NCBI GenBank assembly: GCA_007896885.1 | Contig: VOIU01000023.1 | Location: 1-49,863, forward strand | Length of the DNA: 49,863 bases | From: Bacteroidaceae bacterium HV4-6-C5C | GTDB lineage: Bacteria; Bacteroidota; Bacteroidia; Bacteroidales; Bacteroidaceae | Direction of reading: 5' to 3' | In this document: positions 26,418 through 35,194 of the stretch, one piece after another | Numbering within the stretch: the stretch's first letter is position 1 | How the letters are laid out: every line of letters begins with the position of its first letter | The notes under the pieces: generated by a model | The model's database searches: none | Told to the model about the DNA's origin: nothing | What the model saw: the letters and a program-made list of their open reading frames with translations, nothing else | Program-made: the position numbers and the translations under genes

Positions 26418-28208
26418 TTATTTCTTTTCTGCTTCAAGTTGTTCTTTCAAAGCTGCCAAAGCATCAATGTCACCCAAAGTAGTAGAAGCAGCTTGATTTT
26501 GAATAGCTGGAGAGTCTTCTTTCTTAGAAGTTACTTTCTTAGAAGCTTTCTTTTCTGCTCTTTCCTCTGCCTTTGCTGCATCTTCAAAGATACGGCTGTG
26601 AGAGAGGATGATACGTTTTGCATCTTTGTTGAACTCGATAACCTTGAATGAAAGTTTCTCATCAAGTTGAGCTTGAGAACCATCTTCTTTAACCAAATGT
26701 TTAGGAGTAGCAAAACCCTCTACACCATAAGGCAAAGCAACTACAGCACCCTTATCAAGCATTTCGATGATTGTTCCTTCGTGTACTGAACCCAATGTGA
26801 ATACAGTTTCGAATACGTCCCAAGGATTCTCTTCAAGTTGTTTGTGGCCTAAGCTCAAACGACGGTTTTCTTTATCGATTTCCAATACCTGTACTTCGAT
26901 ATCTGCACCGATCTGAGTGAATTCTGAAGGATGTTTAACCTTCTTAGTCCAAGACAAATCAGAGATATGAATCAAGCCGTCAACACCTTCTTCGATTTCA
27001 ACGAATACACCAAAGTTTGTGAAGTTACGAACTTTTGCAGTATGTCTTGAAGCAAGAGGATATTTCTCTTCGATGTTTTCCCATGGATCGGCTTTCAATT
27101 GCTTGATACCAAGAGACATCTTGCGTTCTTCACGGTCAAGAGTCAAAATAACAGCTTCTACTTCATCACCAACTTTCATAAAGTCTTGTGCTGAACGTAA
27201 GTGTTGCGACCATGACATTTCAGAAACGTGGATAAGGCCTTCAACACCGGCAGCAATTTCGATAAATGCACCGTAATCAGCCATAACAACTACTTTACCT
27301 TTCACCTTATCACCAACTTTCAAGTTAGTATCAAGAGCATCCCATGGATGAGGAGTAAGTTGTTTCAAACCAAGAGCGATACGCTTCTTCTCATCGTCGA
27401 AGTCGAGAATAACGACATTCAGCTTCTGATCCAATTCAACAACTTCTTTAGGATCACTTACGCGGCCCCAAGACAAGTCAGTGATGTGGATCAAACCGTC
27501 TACGCCACCCAAGTCGATGAATACACCGTAAGAAGTGATATTTTTAACGGTACCTTCAAGTACCTGTCCTTTTTCAAGTTTGCTGATAATTTCTTTCTTC
27601 TGTTGTTCCAATTCAGCTTCAATAAGAGCCTTATGAGAAACAACAACGTTTTTGAATTCCTGGTTGATCTTAACAACTTTGAATTCCATTGTCTTGCCAA
27701 CGAATACATCATAATCGCGAATTGGCTTAACGTCAATTTGAGAACCCGGCAAGAAAGCTTCAATACCGAATACATCAACGATCATACCGCCCTTAGTACG
27801 GCATTTGATGTAACCTTTGATAATTTCTTCATTTTCAAGAGCTGCGTTAACACGATCCCAAGAACGAGTCGCACGAGCTTTTCTGTGAGACAGAACCAAC
27901 TGTCCTTTTTTGTCTTCCTGACTTTCGATGTATACTTCTACTGAATCACCTACTTTCAAATCAGGATTGTAACGGAATTCATTAAGAGGAATGATACCGT
28001 CTGATTTATAACCGATATTAACTACTACTTCACGCTTGTTCATAGCAATAACGGTACCGTCAACAACCTCGCGGTCGTTTACCTTGTTAAGCGTACTATC
28101 GTATGCCTTTTCAAGATCATCATGACTAACACCTATCAAGGTTTCGCCATTTTCATAAGCATCCCAATCGAAATTCTCAACAGGAGCTACTTTTTTTAAA
28201 TCTTCCAT
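26418..28208 (-). CDS. rpsA: 30S ribosomal protein S1
   Basis: mRNA-binding ribosomal protein important for initiation on leaders without Shine-Dalgarno sequences, which suits this genome. 596 residues with six S1 repeats beginning at about 50, 130, 215, 300, 385 and 470 (recognisable VDGLIHITDLSWGRV, VEGLIHVSEMSWSQH, VDGLIHISDLSWTKK). The last repeat is the most divergent. A Lys/Glu-rich C-terminal tail follows (about 560-596). It is preceded by a full Bacteroides promoter at 28273-28303. Confidence 0.97.
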   Translation of the reverse strand: MEDLKKVAPVENFDWDAYENGETLIGVSHDDLEKAYDSTLNKVNDREVVDGTVIAMNKREVVVNIGYKSDGIIPLNEFRYNPDLKVGDSVEVYIESQEDKKGQLVLSHRKARATRSWDRVNAALENEEIIKGYIKCRTKGGMIVDVFGIEAFLPGSQIDVKPIRDYDVFVGKTMEFKVVKINQEFKNVVVSHKALIEAELEQQKKEIISKLEKGQVLEGTVKNITSYGVFIDLGGVDGLIHITDLSWGRVSDPKEVVELDQKLNVVILDFDDEKKRIALGLKQLTPHPWDALDTNLKVGDKVKGKVVVMADYGAFIEIAAGVEGLIHVSEMSWSQHLRSAQDFMKVGDEVEAVILTLDREERKMSLGIKQLKADPWENIEEKYPLASRHTAKVRNFTNFGVFVEIEEGVDGLIHISDLSWTKKVKHPSEFTQIGADIEVQVLEIDKENRRLSLGHKQLEENPWDVFETVFTLGSVHEGTIIEMLDKGAVVALPYGVEGFATPKHLVKEDGSQAQLDEKLSFKVIEFNKDAKRIILSHSRIFEDAAKAEERAEKKASKKVTSKKEDSPAIQNQAASTTLGDIDALAALKEQLEAEKK

Positions 28209-28272
28209 TAATAAAATAAGTTGTTTAACAATTAATTAAGTGAGACATTATGTTTATTTCATAAATCGGGCG

Positions 28273-28303
28273 CAAAGATAGAAGTATTTTCTTGAATTAC
28301 AAA
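28273..28303 (-). promoter_or_regulatory. Complete Bacteroides-type promoter of rpsA
   Basis: On the minus strand: -33 TTTG (28303-28300), a 19-bp spacer and -7 TAtcTTTG (28280-28273). This is the best match to the Bacteroides consensus in the window. Predicted start near 28267, leader about 58 nt. Confidence 0.8.
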
Positions 28304-28370
28304 AAGTTCGATCTCAAAATATCATTCAATCCTTACGCCCAAACTATAAAAATAAGCTTTCGTTCCGCGT

Positions 28371-29072
28371 CTAATTCTTCAAATAGTAATTCACCGTAGT
28401 CACAACCCTTATGCTCTTGATATACGGAGTATTAGCATCGCGGTCCTCAATCGTAAACTGCCCCTGCGAAGCGTTTAATATTTTACCTAAGCGACTATCG
28501 GAGTCTTTCGCAAATTTCTCAGCAGCTGTCCTTGCATTCTTCGTGGCTTCCTCAATCATTTGAGGTTTGATTTTATTCAATCCGGTAAATTCATAAACTA
28601 CATTATAACGATAATCTCCACCGGTTATCGCGATACCTTTCTTTAAAAGCTCAGCTTGCTCCGACATTAGTTTTCTTACCTTATTTACATTTTTTGAAGT
28701 GACAGTGATCACCGATGTTGCATTGTAACGGTAAGGTGAAGGAGTAGAAGAAAACCTTTCAGCCTGCATATCCAGAATCTCCGGGGGTGCAATACTGATT
28801 TCATCATTGGTTATACCATTGGTTTTAAGAAATTCGACAATAGCTTTATTCTTTTTCTCCATGTTCGAATACAACACAGCGGGGTCATCGCCCAAATCCT
28901 TATACATCAGCGGCCATATCACCTTATCGGCAGGCACTTCCATTTCGGCAAGCCCTTTCACACTTACCATACGGTCTTTGTCTTTAAAGTCATTAATGCC
29001 GTTCTTTATCATTATTCCCAATAACAGCATGCCCAATGCAAGAATAGCTGCTTCAACTTTCCATGTTTTCAT
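28371..29072 (-). CDS. SIMPL domain-containing protein
   Basis: 233 residues. N-terminal membrane anchor or signal (about 7-25, ILALGMLLLGIMI), then a SIMPL/DUF541 domain: MVSVKGLAEMEVPADKVIWPLMYKDLGDDPAVLYSNMEKKN..., DEISIAPPEILDM, ITVTSKNVNKVRKLMSEQAELLKKGI, ATKNARTAAEKFAKDSDSRLGKILNASQGQF. Secreted or periplasmic; the family is named for interaction with mouse Pelle-like kinase and bacterial members (Bp26, YggE) relate to oxidative stress and periplasmic folding. Function here unknown. It is followed by rpsA about 160 bp downstream, and a TAtaTTTG box lies upstream at 29109 to 29102. Confidence 0.85.
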   Translation of the reverse strand: MKTWKVEAAILALGMLLLGIMIKNGINDFKDKDRMVSVKGLAEMEVPADKVIWPLMYKDLGDDPAVLYSNMEKKNKAIVEFLKTNGITNDEISIAPPEILDMQAERFSSTPSPYRYNATSVITVTSKNVNKVRKLMSEQAELLKKGIAITGGDYRYNVVYEFTGLNKIKPQMIEEATKNARTAAEKFAKDSDSRLGKILNASQGQFTIEDRDANTPYIKSIRVVTTVNYYLKN

Positions 29073-29422
29073 ATTTTTTCCAGTTTATGAGGTTTAAAAG
29101 ACAAATATATAAGAATTATAACATAATGCACTGTTTGAAGGCATAAAAAGAAGATAAGAGAACAAATAAGAAGAGTGTTATGGGTGTTTAAGGCAGAAAA
29201 AGCATATCAAAATATCATTTACTGAAATCAGGGATTACAAGTCACATTATTATATCTACAAACCGTGTTGCTATAATATAAAAGTCGTTCTAGCCCACTG
29301 AATTGAAACTAAAACGACTTTATTAATCAGAAAAGTGGAGATTGCCAGTAGATTTCGAGTTTTTTCTCTGGCAAACTATGTAGCAAACGCTCTTCTTTAT
29401 ATGTAGATAATGTATCAGACGC
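29073..29422. other. Intergenic region (350 bp) between the SIMPL and pantothenate kinase genes
   Basis: Contains a candidate -7 box for the SIMPL gene on the minus strand (TAtaTTTG, 29109-29102) and a hairpin AAAGTCGTT...AACGACTTT (29281-29289 and 29313-29321) that may terminate the pantothenate kinase transcript. No supported ORF or RNA gene was seen in the rest. Confidence 0.5.
29281..29321 (-). terminator. Possible terminator of the pantothenate kinase gene
   Basis: 9-bp perfect stem (AAAGTCGTT/AACGACTTT) with a 23-nt loop, about 100 bp beyond the kinase stop, with T-rich DNA on the minus-strand side. The large loop lowers confidence. Confidence 0.5.
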
Positions 29423-30247
29423 TCATTTCTTATTCAGATAGGCTAATGCCGCACCTATTGCCGTACGATATTCAGCGTAGGGAGGAATATGAAAGCGGAC
29501 ATGATAAATACTTTCCATATTCGGGAAAACCTCATGACATTGCGGTAGTTGTGCCAGATTACCAATCAAGACAAAATCCTTAATAGGTGAATTCAACGCT
29601 GATAATACAGCCGCCCCACCTATGGTCTGCAAAACAGCATATATTATACCTTTTGCAATATCTTCAGGAGTAGCATTTGCATCAGCCTTGCCGAATAAAG
29701 AAGCAGTGGCATGTACCGGCAAGTCGGGCAAAGCACGGTTACAGATATCACCGATCAGTAAATTAATATGCTTAATATCGCCTTTCATAGCCAATTCTGC
29801 AACCTGGTGGATATCATTCGTCTTAAGCAACAGTCGTGAAAGCCCTTGCAAAGTTCCTCCACCAATTCCAATGCCGCCAATATGCTCTACTTTATCACAA
29901 TCTATGCGCACAAAAGAAGTACCGGTACCCATACTAACCACGATAAGATGGTCAATATCAGTAGCGTGACGCGCCCCCAGCCCATTCGCTATAAACTCAT
30001 CGATTTTATCAGTCGGCAAACCGTATAGAGGACTATCAATAAATGCGCTCCCGACACCGGTCAGCATTACCTGCTCCACATCCGAGAGTTTAATTCCATT
30101 ATCATAAATATATTTTCCGAAAGCCCCGAACAGCGAAGTTATAGGGTCAGTTGCGGTAATAAACATAGGCGACTGAATCCGCCCGTTATCAATACCCACA
30201 ATTTTTGTAGTGCTACCCCCTACATCTATTCCTATTACAATTCCCAT
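29423..30247 (-). CDS. coaW: Type II pantothenate kinase
   Basis: Phosphorylates pantothenate, the first step of coenzyme A synthesis. 274 residues from the ATG at 30247 (MGIVIGIDVGGSTTKIVGID), chosen over an in-frame TTG 15 bp upstream. ASKHA-fold motifs: GIDVGGSTTK (phosphate 1), MLTGVGSAFI, VSMGTGTSFVRID, HIGGIGIGGGTLQGLSRLL, and DFVLIGNLAQLP. The set matches the eukaryotic-like PanK II group found in staphylococci and Bacteroides, rather than CoaA or CoaX. Divergent from the methylmalonyl-CoA cluster across a 553-bp gap that contains tandem repeats. Confidence 0.87.
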   Translation of the reverse strand: MGIVIGIDVGGSTTKIVGIDNGRIQSPMFITATDPITSLFGAFGKYIYDNGIKLSDVEQVMLTGVGSAFIDSPLYGLPTDKIDEFIANGLGARHATDIDHLIVVSMGTGTSFVRIDCDKVEHIGGIGIGGGTLQGLSRLLLKTNDIHQVAELAMKGDIKHINLLIGDICNRALPDLPVHATASLFGKADANATPEDIAKGIIYAVLQTIGGAAVLSALNSPIKDFVLIGNLAQLPQCHEVFPNMESIYHVRFHIPPYAEYRTAIGAALAYLNKK

Positions 30248-30800
30248 ATATTTAGAGTACAATAATTTGCCGGCAAAGGTACAAATTGATATGAAAAAAG
30301 AACGCTTCTAAAGAAAAAAACAGCTGCCAATCAGGTCTCTATATATAATAATGTGACTTTTTTAAATTTAATAAGTTCCATTCATTAAATCTAAGTTTTG
30401 ATACTCTAAAACAGACCATCTGTTGGACCCCAACAGACCATGTATTGAAGGTCAACAGACCATCTGTTCACTATCAACAGACCATCTAATCAGAAACAAA
30501 AAATCACTTTAATCTGAACAAGTATAAAACAATGCAAAGAAGAGACTGTTCACTTGATTTTGATTCCAGTAAGGTTCGCTATTTTGCTGTCAAACAACCG
30601 TAAAACATAGAATATTCTTTTTAGCAGAATGAAAGGAAAAGTCTCTATAACAGCATAATCATACATATTACATTCATTAAGATAACCTTATGAACATTAA
30701 TTAATTGACGAAATATTTCTTTATTAGGGAAGAAATCTATTTCTTTGTACGATTTTAGAAGATCGATCAGTATTATTACAACAACTATAATGATAGAATT
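30248..30800. other. Large gene-free regulatory region (553 bp)
   Basis: Between the pantothenate kinase and methylmalonyl-CoA epimerase genes. It is AT-rich, carries the four-unit 22-bp tandem array at 30410-30497 and otherwise shows only short ORFs (for example a 23-codon frame at 30532-30603) with no support. It is much longer than neighbouring intergenic gaps, suggesting regulation or decay of a former gene. Confidence 0.6.
30410..30497. repeat. Four 22-bp tandem repeats with a dyad motif (operator-like array)
   Basis: Units start at 30410, 30432, 30454 and 30476, exactly 22 bp apart. Each begins AACAGACCAT followed by a more variable half. Units 1 and 3 contain a perfect dyad AACAGA-CCA-TCTGTT; units 2 and 4 carry degenerate right half-sites (TGTATT and TCTAAT). 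The 22-bp period is about two helical turns, so sites would lie on the same face of the DNA. Units are too short and lack unique spacers for CRISPR. Confidence 0.85.
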
Positions 30801-31205
30801 ATGAAGATTTCACACATTGAACACTTAGGCATTGCCGTTCAAAGCATTGAAGAAGCATTGCCTTACTATGAAAAGGTCCTGGGGTTAAAATGCTACAACG
30901 TTGAGACCGTAGAAGATCAAAAAGTAAAAACTGCCTTCTTGAAAGTGGGAGACACTAAAATTGAACTTTTGGAGCCGACATGTCCCGAAAGTACTATCGC
31001 TAAGTTCATTGAGAATAAAGGTGCTGGCATTCACCACATCGCATTTGCTATCGAAGACGGTGTAGCAAACGCGCTGAGCGAAGCAGAGGCAGCTGGTATA
31101 CGATTGATTGACAAAGCCCCCCGTAAGGGAGCCGAAGGCTTAAGCATTGCTTTCCTACATCCTAAATCCACATTAGGTGTACTAACCGAACTTTGCGAAA
31201 AATAA
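30801..31205 (+). CDS. mce: Methylmalonyl-CoA epimerase
   Basis: Interconverts (R)- and (S)-methylmalonyl-CoA between mutase and decarboxylase in the succinate-propionate pathway. 134 residues, vicinal oxygen chelate fold. The metal ligands are visible in IEHLGIAVQSIEEALPYYEKVLGL (first His), GAGIHHIAFAIED (second His) and the C-terminal GVLTELCEK (Glu), with KVGDTKIELLEP in between. First gene of a four-gene cluster; mmdA starts 39 bp downstream. Confidence 0.95.
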   Translation: MKISHIEHLGIAVQSIEEALPYYEKVLGLKCYNVETVEDQKVKTAFLKVGDTKIELLEPTCPESTIAKFIENKGAGIHHIAFAIEDGVANALSEAEAAGIRLIDKAPRKGAEGLSIAFLHPKSTLGVLTELCEK

Positions 31206-31243
31206 CAACAATATCAAGTTTAACAACTTAAAATAGAATCATA

Positions 31244-32797
31244 ATGAGTAATCAACTCGAAAAAATAAAAGAACTCATCGATCGTCGGACGGAGGCTCGT
31301 CTTGGTGGTGGTGAAAAAGCTATAGCCAAACAACACGAAAAAGGCAAATATACAGCACGCGAACGTATAGCTATGCTCCTTGATAAAGGAAGCTTCGAAG
31401 AAATGGACATGTTTGTAGAACATAGATGTACAAACTTCGGAATGGACAAAAAGCACTATCCTGGTGATGGTGTGGTAACCGGTTACGGTACTATTGATGG
31501 CCGTTTGGTTTACATCTTCGCACAAGATTTTACCGTTTCAGCAGGTTCTTTGTCTGAAACTATGTCTTTGAAGATCTGTAAAGTAATGGATCAGGCTATG
31601 AAAATGGGAGCTCCTGTCATCGGAATCAACGACTCGGGTGGCGCTCGTATTCAAGAAGGTATCAATGCCTTGGCAGGTTATGCTGAAATCTTCCAACGTA
31701 ACATTATGGCTTCCGGTGTTATTCCTCAAATCTCCGGTATCTTTGGCCCTTGCGCAGGTGGTGCAGTATATTCACCGGCATTGACTGACTTCACTTTGAT
31801 GATGGAAGGTACTTCATATATGTTCCTTACCGGCCCGAAAGTTGTAAAAACAGTAACTGGTGAAGATGTATCACAAGAAAATCTTGGAGGTGCAAGCGTA
31901 CACTCTACTAAATCGGGTGTTACTCATTTCACAGCTAAAACAGAAGAAGAAGGTCTGGCTTTAATCCGCACTTTGCTCAGCTATATCCCTCAAAACAATT
32001 TAGAGGAAGCTCCTTACGTTGAATGCAAAGATCCTATCGATCGTCTGGAAGATTCTCTTAACGAAATCATTCCTGATAACCCGAACAAGCCTTACAACAT
32101 GTACGAGGTAATCAGCGCTATTGTAGACAACGGTGAATTCCTTGAAATTCAAAAAGATTATTCCAAGAATATCATCATTGGTTTTGCGCGTTTCAACGGA
32201 CAGTCAGTAGGTATAGTAGCCAACCAGCCTCAATATTTGGCCGGTGTACTCGACAGCAATGCTTCACGTAAAGGCGCACGTTTCGTTCGCTTCTGCGATG
32301 CATTCAATATACCTATCGTATCATTGGTAGATGTACCAGGATTCCTTCCCGGAACAGGACAGGAATACAACGGTGTAATTCTTCATGGTGCTAAATTACT
32401 TTACGCATACGGTGAAGCTACAGTACCTAAAGTAACAATCACGTTACGTAAATCATACGGTGGTTCCCACATTGTAATGAGCTGTAAACAACTCCGCGGA
32501 GATATGAACTATGCATGGCCGACTGCAGAAATCGCAGTAATGGGTGGTGCAGGTGCCGTTGAAGTGTTGTATGCTAGAGAAGCAAAAGAACAAGAAAATC
32601 CGGCTGAATATCTTACTACAAAAGAAGCCGAATATACTAAGTTGTTTGCTAATCCTTATAATGCGGCAAAATACGGTTACATCGATGATGTTATCGAACC
32701 GCGTAATACTCGCTTCCGCATTATCCGCGCTCTACAACAGTTGAGAACGAAGAAATTAACAAATCCTGCAAAGAAACACGGTAATATACCTTTGTAA
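31244..32797 (+). CDS. mmdA: Methylmalonyl-CoA decarboxylase/propionyl-CoA carboxylase carboxyltransferase subunit
   Basis: Transfers the carboxyl group between methylmalonyl-CoA and the biotin carrier protein. 517 residues, typical. Acetyl-CoA carboxyltransferase-family motifs: [27 protein letters not shown], the oxyanion GGA/GG motifs in [19 protein letters not shown] and [35 protein letters not shown] [13 protein letters not shown], and [36 protein letters not shown]. The gene set (mce, mmdA, small subunit, carrier) indicates the decarboxylase form. Whether the energy is coupled to sodium export depends on a beta subunit, which is not next to it. Confidence 0.93.
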   Translation: MSNQLEKIKELIDRRTEARLGGGEKAIAKQHEKGKYTARERIAMLLDKGSFEEMDMFVEHRCTNFGMDKKHYPGDGVVTGYGTIDGRLVYIFAQDFTVSAGSLSETMSLKICKVMDQAMKMGAPVIGINDSGGARIQEGINALAGYAEIFQRNIMASGVIPQISGIFGPCAGGAVYSPALTDFTLMMEGTSYMFLTGPKVVKTVTGEDVSQENLGGASVHSTKSGVTHFTAKTEEEGLALIRTLLSYIPQNNLEEAPYVECKDPIDRLEDSLNEIIPDNPNKPYNMYEVISAIVDNGEFLEIQKDYSKNIIIGFARFNGQSVGIVANQPQYLAGVLDSNASRKGARFVRFCDAFNIPIVSLVDVPGFLPGTGQEYNGVILHGAKLLYAYGEATVPKVTITLRKSYGGSHIVMSCKQLRGDMNYAWPTAEIAVMGGAGAVEVLYAREAKEQENPAEYLTTKEAEYTKLFANPYNAAKYGYIDDVIEPRNTRFRIIRALQQLRTKKLTNPAKKHGNIPL

Positions 32798-32824
32798 TTT
32801 GTATTCTATTTAAAGCAAAAAGTT

Positions 32825-33052
32825 ATGAGCAAAAAAGTAAATGAGACTGAGAATACAAAGTCTGAAAAGAAACAAGTCAAAGTAAACTCAGGCGATGAAG
32901 TATTTGCAGCTATTGCAATGGCTTTGCATGAAATGCAGGACGAGGTACATGATGCCGAAAGTTTTGTACTTACCTTTTCTCCTATACGGCAGAATTACTC
33001 TCCGTGGAGCTCTAAGATTTATACGCTAGGTGCAATGCCTCGCAAGAAGTAG
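32825..33052 (+). CDS. Small methylmalonyl-CoA decarboxylase subunit, OadG/MmdE-like (soluble)
   Basis: 75 residues. Lysine- and glutamate-rich N-terminus, then DEVFAAIAMALHEMQDEVHDAESFVLTF and the ending YSPWSSKIYTLGAMPRKK. The AIAMAL...HD...L and SPWSSKIY pattern matches the C-terminal soluble part of OadG/delta and epsilon (MmdE) subunits of biotin-dependent decarboxylases, but the usual N-terminal membrane helix is absent, so it resembles MmdE more than OadG. It sits between mmdA (27 bp upstream) and the biotin carrier (26 bp downstream). It is likely a stabilising or assembly subunit. Confidence 0.78.
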   Translation: MSKKVNETENTKSEKKQVKVNSGDEVFAAIAMALHEMQDEVHDAESFVLTFSPIRQNYSPWSSKIYTLGAMPRKK

Positions 33053-33078
33053 AATCCTCTTTAAAAAGATTTGTAACA

Positions 33079-33507
33079 ATGAAAGAATATAAGTATAAGA
33101 TTAATGGCAAAACATATGAAGTTGCCATTGGAAATATAGAAGAAAATGTGGCACACGTAGAAGTAAACGGTACCGCATACGAAGTAGAAATGGAAAAGAA
33201 GCCTGTGGAAGAAGCTAAGCCGGTTGTAAAACCTGTTGCTCCAGCAGCTGCTCCTGCTTCTTCTCCTGCACAACCTGCTGCAACTCAAGCAAAAAAATCC
33301 GGAATAAAATCTCCGCTTCCTGGAGTTATTGTTGACATCAGAGTAAGTGTAGGTCAAGCAGTGAAGAAAGGGGAAACCATTATGATTTTGGAAGCCATGA
33401 AAATGGAGAACAACATCAATGCAGACAAAGATGGCAAAGTTACTGCAATCAATGTCAGCGCAGGGGAATCTGTAATGGAAGGCACCGATCTCGTAGTTAT
33501 AGAATAA
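33079..33507 (+). CDS. mmdC: Biotin carboxyl carrier protein of methylmalonyl-CoA decarboxylase
   Basis: 142 residues: an N-terminal small beta domain (YKYKINGKTYEVAIGNIEENVAHVEVNG), an Ala/Pro-rich flexible linker at about 50-75, and a C-terminal biotinyl domain with the attachment lysine in EAMKMEN (about residue 109). The carboxyl group carried here passes between the MmdA subunit and a downstream acceptor. Last gene of the cluster, followed by a terminator at 33545-33585 with no beta subunit behind it. Confidence 0.93.
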   Translation: MKEYKYKINGKTYEVAIGNIEENVAHVEVNGTAYEVEMEKKPVEEAKPVVKPVAPAAAPASSPAQPAATQAKKSGIKSPLPGVIVDIRVSVGQAVKKGETIMILEAMKMENNINADKDGKVTAINVSAGESVMEGTDLVVIE

Positions 33508-33544
33508 ATAACAGGTTCTTACACCTGAGTATTTTATAATATTC

Positions 33545-33585
33545 AAAGCCTTTTAGTTCAATAAATATTGAGCTAAAGGGCTTTT
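33545..33585 (+). terminator. Rho-independent terminator of the methylmalonyl-CoA cluster
   Basis: 16-bp stem with G-U pairs (AAAGCCTTTTAGTTCA / TGAGCTAAAGGGCTTT) around an 8-nt loop, followed by T-rich sequence (CTTTTTC), 38 bp after the biotin carrier stop. Confidence 0.85.
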
Positions 33586-33686
33586 TCATTTGAAGTAAGT
33601 TAATTATAATAAATTAAACTACGATTATATCGTAAATATAGTATTTTTCAATATATTGCGCAGCATAATACATTAACATATAGACA

Positions 33687-35000
33687 ATGAAAACCTTACT
33701 ACTCATTCTTTACTCATTCATATTTATTGTATCAATATCTGCACAAAAGAAGACTTCTATTACGGAAGCCTTATCCAGCTACGACTATGAAACAGCGCTT
33801 CAACTGATTGAAAAAGAAAAACCTACATTGCCAAGACTCTATCAGCGAGGCGTCGCTCTGAAAGGGCTCGGACGCATGAACGAAGCTCTACAAACCTACC
33901 AAGATATTATCAGTAAAGATTCACTCAATCCACGGGCGTATATAGAAGCAGCAGAATGTAGTCATCAGCTCTATCAAGACCAACAAGCACTTAAATACTA
34001 CACATACGCCATTAGTTTGAAACCCGAAAATAAATATGCACGTATTCAATACATCACCATACTGCTATCGCAACAGATGTATAATGAAGCACTTCATGAA
34101 TCTGAAATCTTCTTAAGAACAGATACCACGGCAACTGCACTATATTTAAAGGCTCAAAGTCTCGAGGGACTTGATAAACCTGAGGGTGCCATAGAATGTT
34201 ATCGTAGTATTCAGAATAGAAATCCCAGCGACTGCTTAGCCGCCACCAAATTAGGTCTGCTATACAACTCGGCCGAAAAATATCAAAAGGCCATTGAAGC
34301 GACGGAAATATACCGGCAGAAAGACAGTACTAACTTCAACGTCAATCGTCAGAATGCTTTGGCGTATTGTTTAAAAGAGGATTACCCCACAGCCATCAAC
34401 CGATATGATTATCTCATTAGCCATAAGGACAGTACCTTACAAACCATCTATTATATGGGAGTATGCTACTATGCATTAGAAAAATACTACGAAGCTCATG
34501 ATCTTTTGGAAATAGCTTTGAAGAAAGCTCCCAACAATGTCAATTTACTCTATTACCTGGGACGATCCTGCGCCATGACCTCATGGAAGAAAGAAGGAGT
34601 GGATTGTCTGGAGAAAGCAATCAAACTCACTGTGCCTAAAGATAGTGATATGATACGTTTATACGTCGGCATGGAAGATTGTTATAAGATGGCTGGAATG
34701 TACCAGAGAGAAATTGATACTAAATTACAAAGATATAAGTCATACAGCCCACAAAATCATAAATTACTTTACGATGCAGCTCTAATATATGAATACGGAC
34801 TGAAAGATACACCCAATGCAGAACGTTATCTGGAAATGTTTCTGAAGACGCGTGTCAAAGACAACAGGAAAAATGAACAAGCGGCCGATAACAATTCGGG
34901 CGGTACAATCACCGCTACAGCCAATTATTACAATGCTGCGGAAAATTGGCTGAATGACATCCGCTCTAAAAAGAAAGAAAAAACAGCAGCAAAAAGTTAA
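33687..35000 (+). CDS. Secreted tetratricopeptide repeat protein
   Basis: 437 residues with a signal peptide (about 1-19, cleavage after SISAQ) and about eight or more TPR units from residue 30 to 400 (for example YQRGVALKGLGRMNEALQTYQDII, YYTYAISLKPENKYARIQYITILLSQQMYNEAL, YYMGVCYYALEKYYEAHDLLEIALKKAPNN). The C-terminus is a charged tail. No other domain is seen. Periplasmic or outer-membrane-associated scaffold; the partner is unknown. It stands alone between the propionate cluster terminator and the SusA-like gene, and shares their direction. Confidence 0.85.
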   Translation: MKTLLLILYSFIFIVSISAQKKTSITEALSSYDYETALQLIEKEKPTLPRLYQRGVALKGLGRMNEALQTYQDIISKDSLNPRAYIEAAECSHQLYQDQQALKYYTYAISLKPENKYARIQYITILLSQQMYNEALHESEIFLRTDTTATALYLKAQSLEGLDKPEGAIECYRSIQNRNPSDCLAATKLGLLYNSAEKYQKAIEATEIYRQKDSTNFNVNRQNALAYCLKEDYPTAINRYDYLISHKDSTLQTIYYMGVCYYALEKYYEAHDLLEIALKKAPNNVNLLYYLGRSCAMTSWKKEGVDCLEKAIKLTVPKDSDMIRLYVGMEDCYKMAGMYQREIDTKLQRYKSYSPQNHKLLYDAALIYEYGLKDTPNAERYLEMFLKTRVKDNRKNEQAADNNSGGTITATANYYNAAENWLNDIRSKKKEKTAAKS

Positions 35001-35194
35001 GGCAAAATTCACTGTAATAGGAAAAAAATTAGCCATAAAAACCTCTAATCCATCGAATAAAATAAGATAATTACTAATTCCTTAGAAGTATAGAAAACGT
35101 TTGCATACACAATAGTAGATTAAGCAACGGATAATACCTGCTATCTCAACTGTTTATTCTATTTTAGCATACCAAATATCTAATAGCTAATATC

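Noticed and set aside
27228..27944. A 238-codon frame on the plus strand inside rpsA
   Set aside because: It is the reverse complement of the S1 repeats; its length is an artefact of codon use in the real gene.
30410..30497. Tandem repeats as a CRISPR array
   Set aside because: The period is 22 bp with only about 10 conserved bases and no room for 30-bp spacers; no cas genes.
30532..30603. 23-codon ATG frame in the long gap before mce
   Set aside because: No similarity, no ribosome-binding or promoter signal, and length expected by chance.
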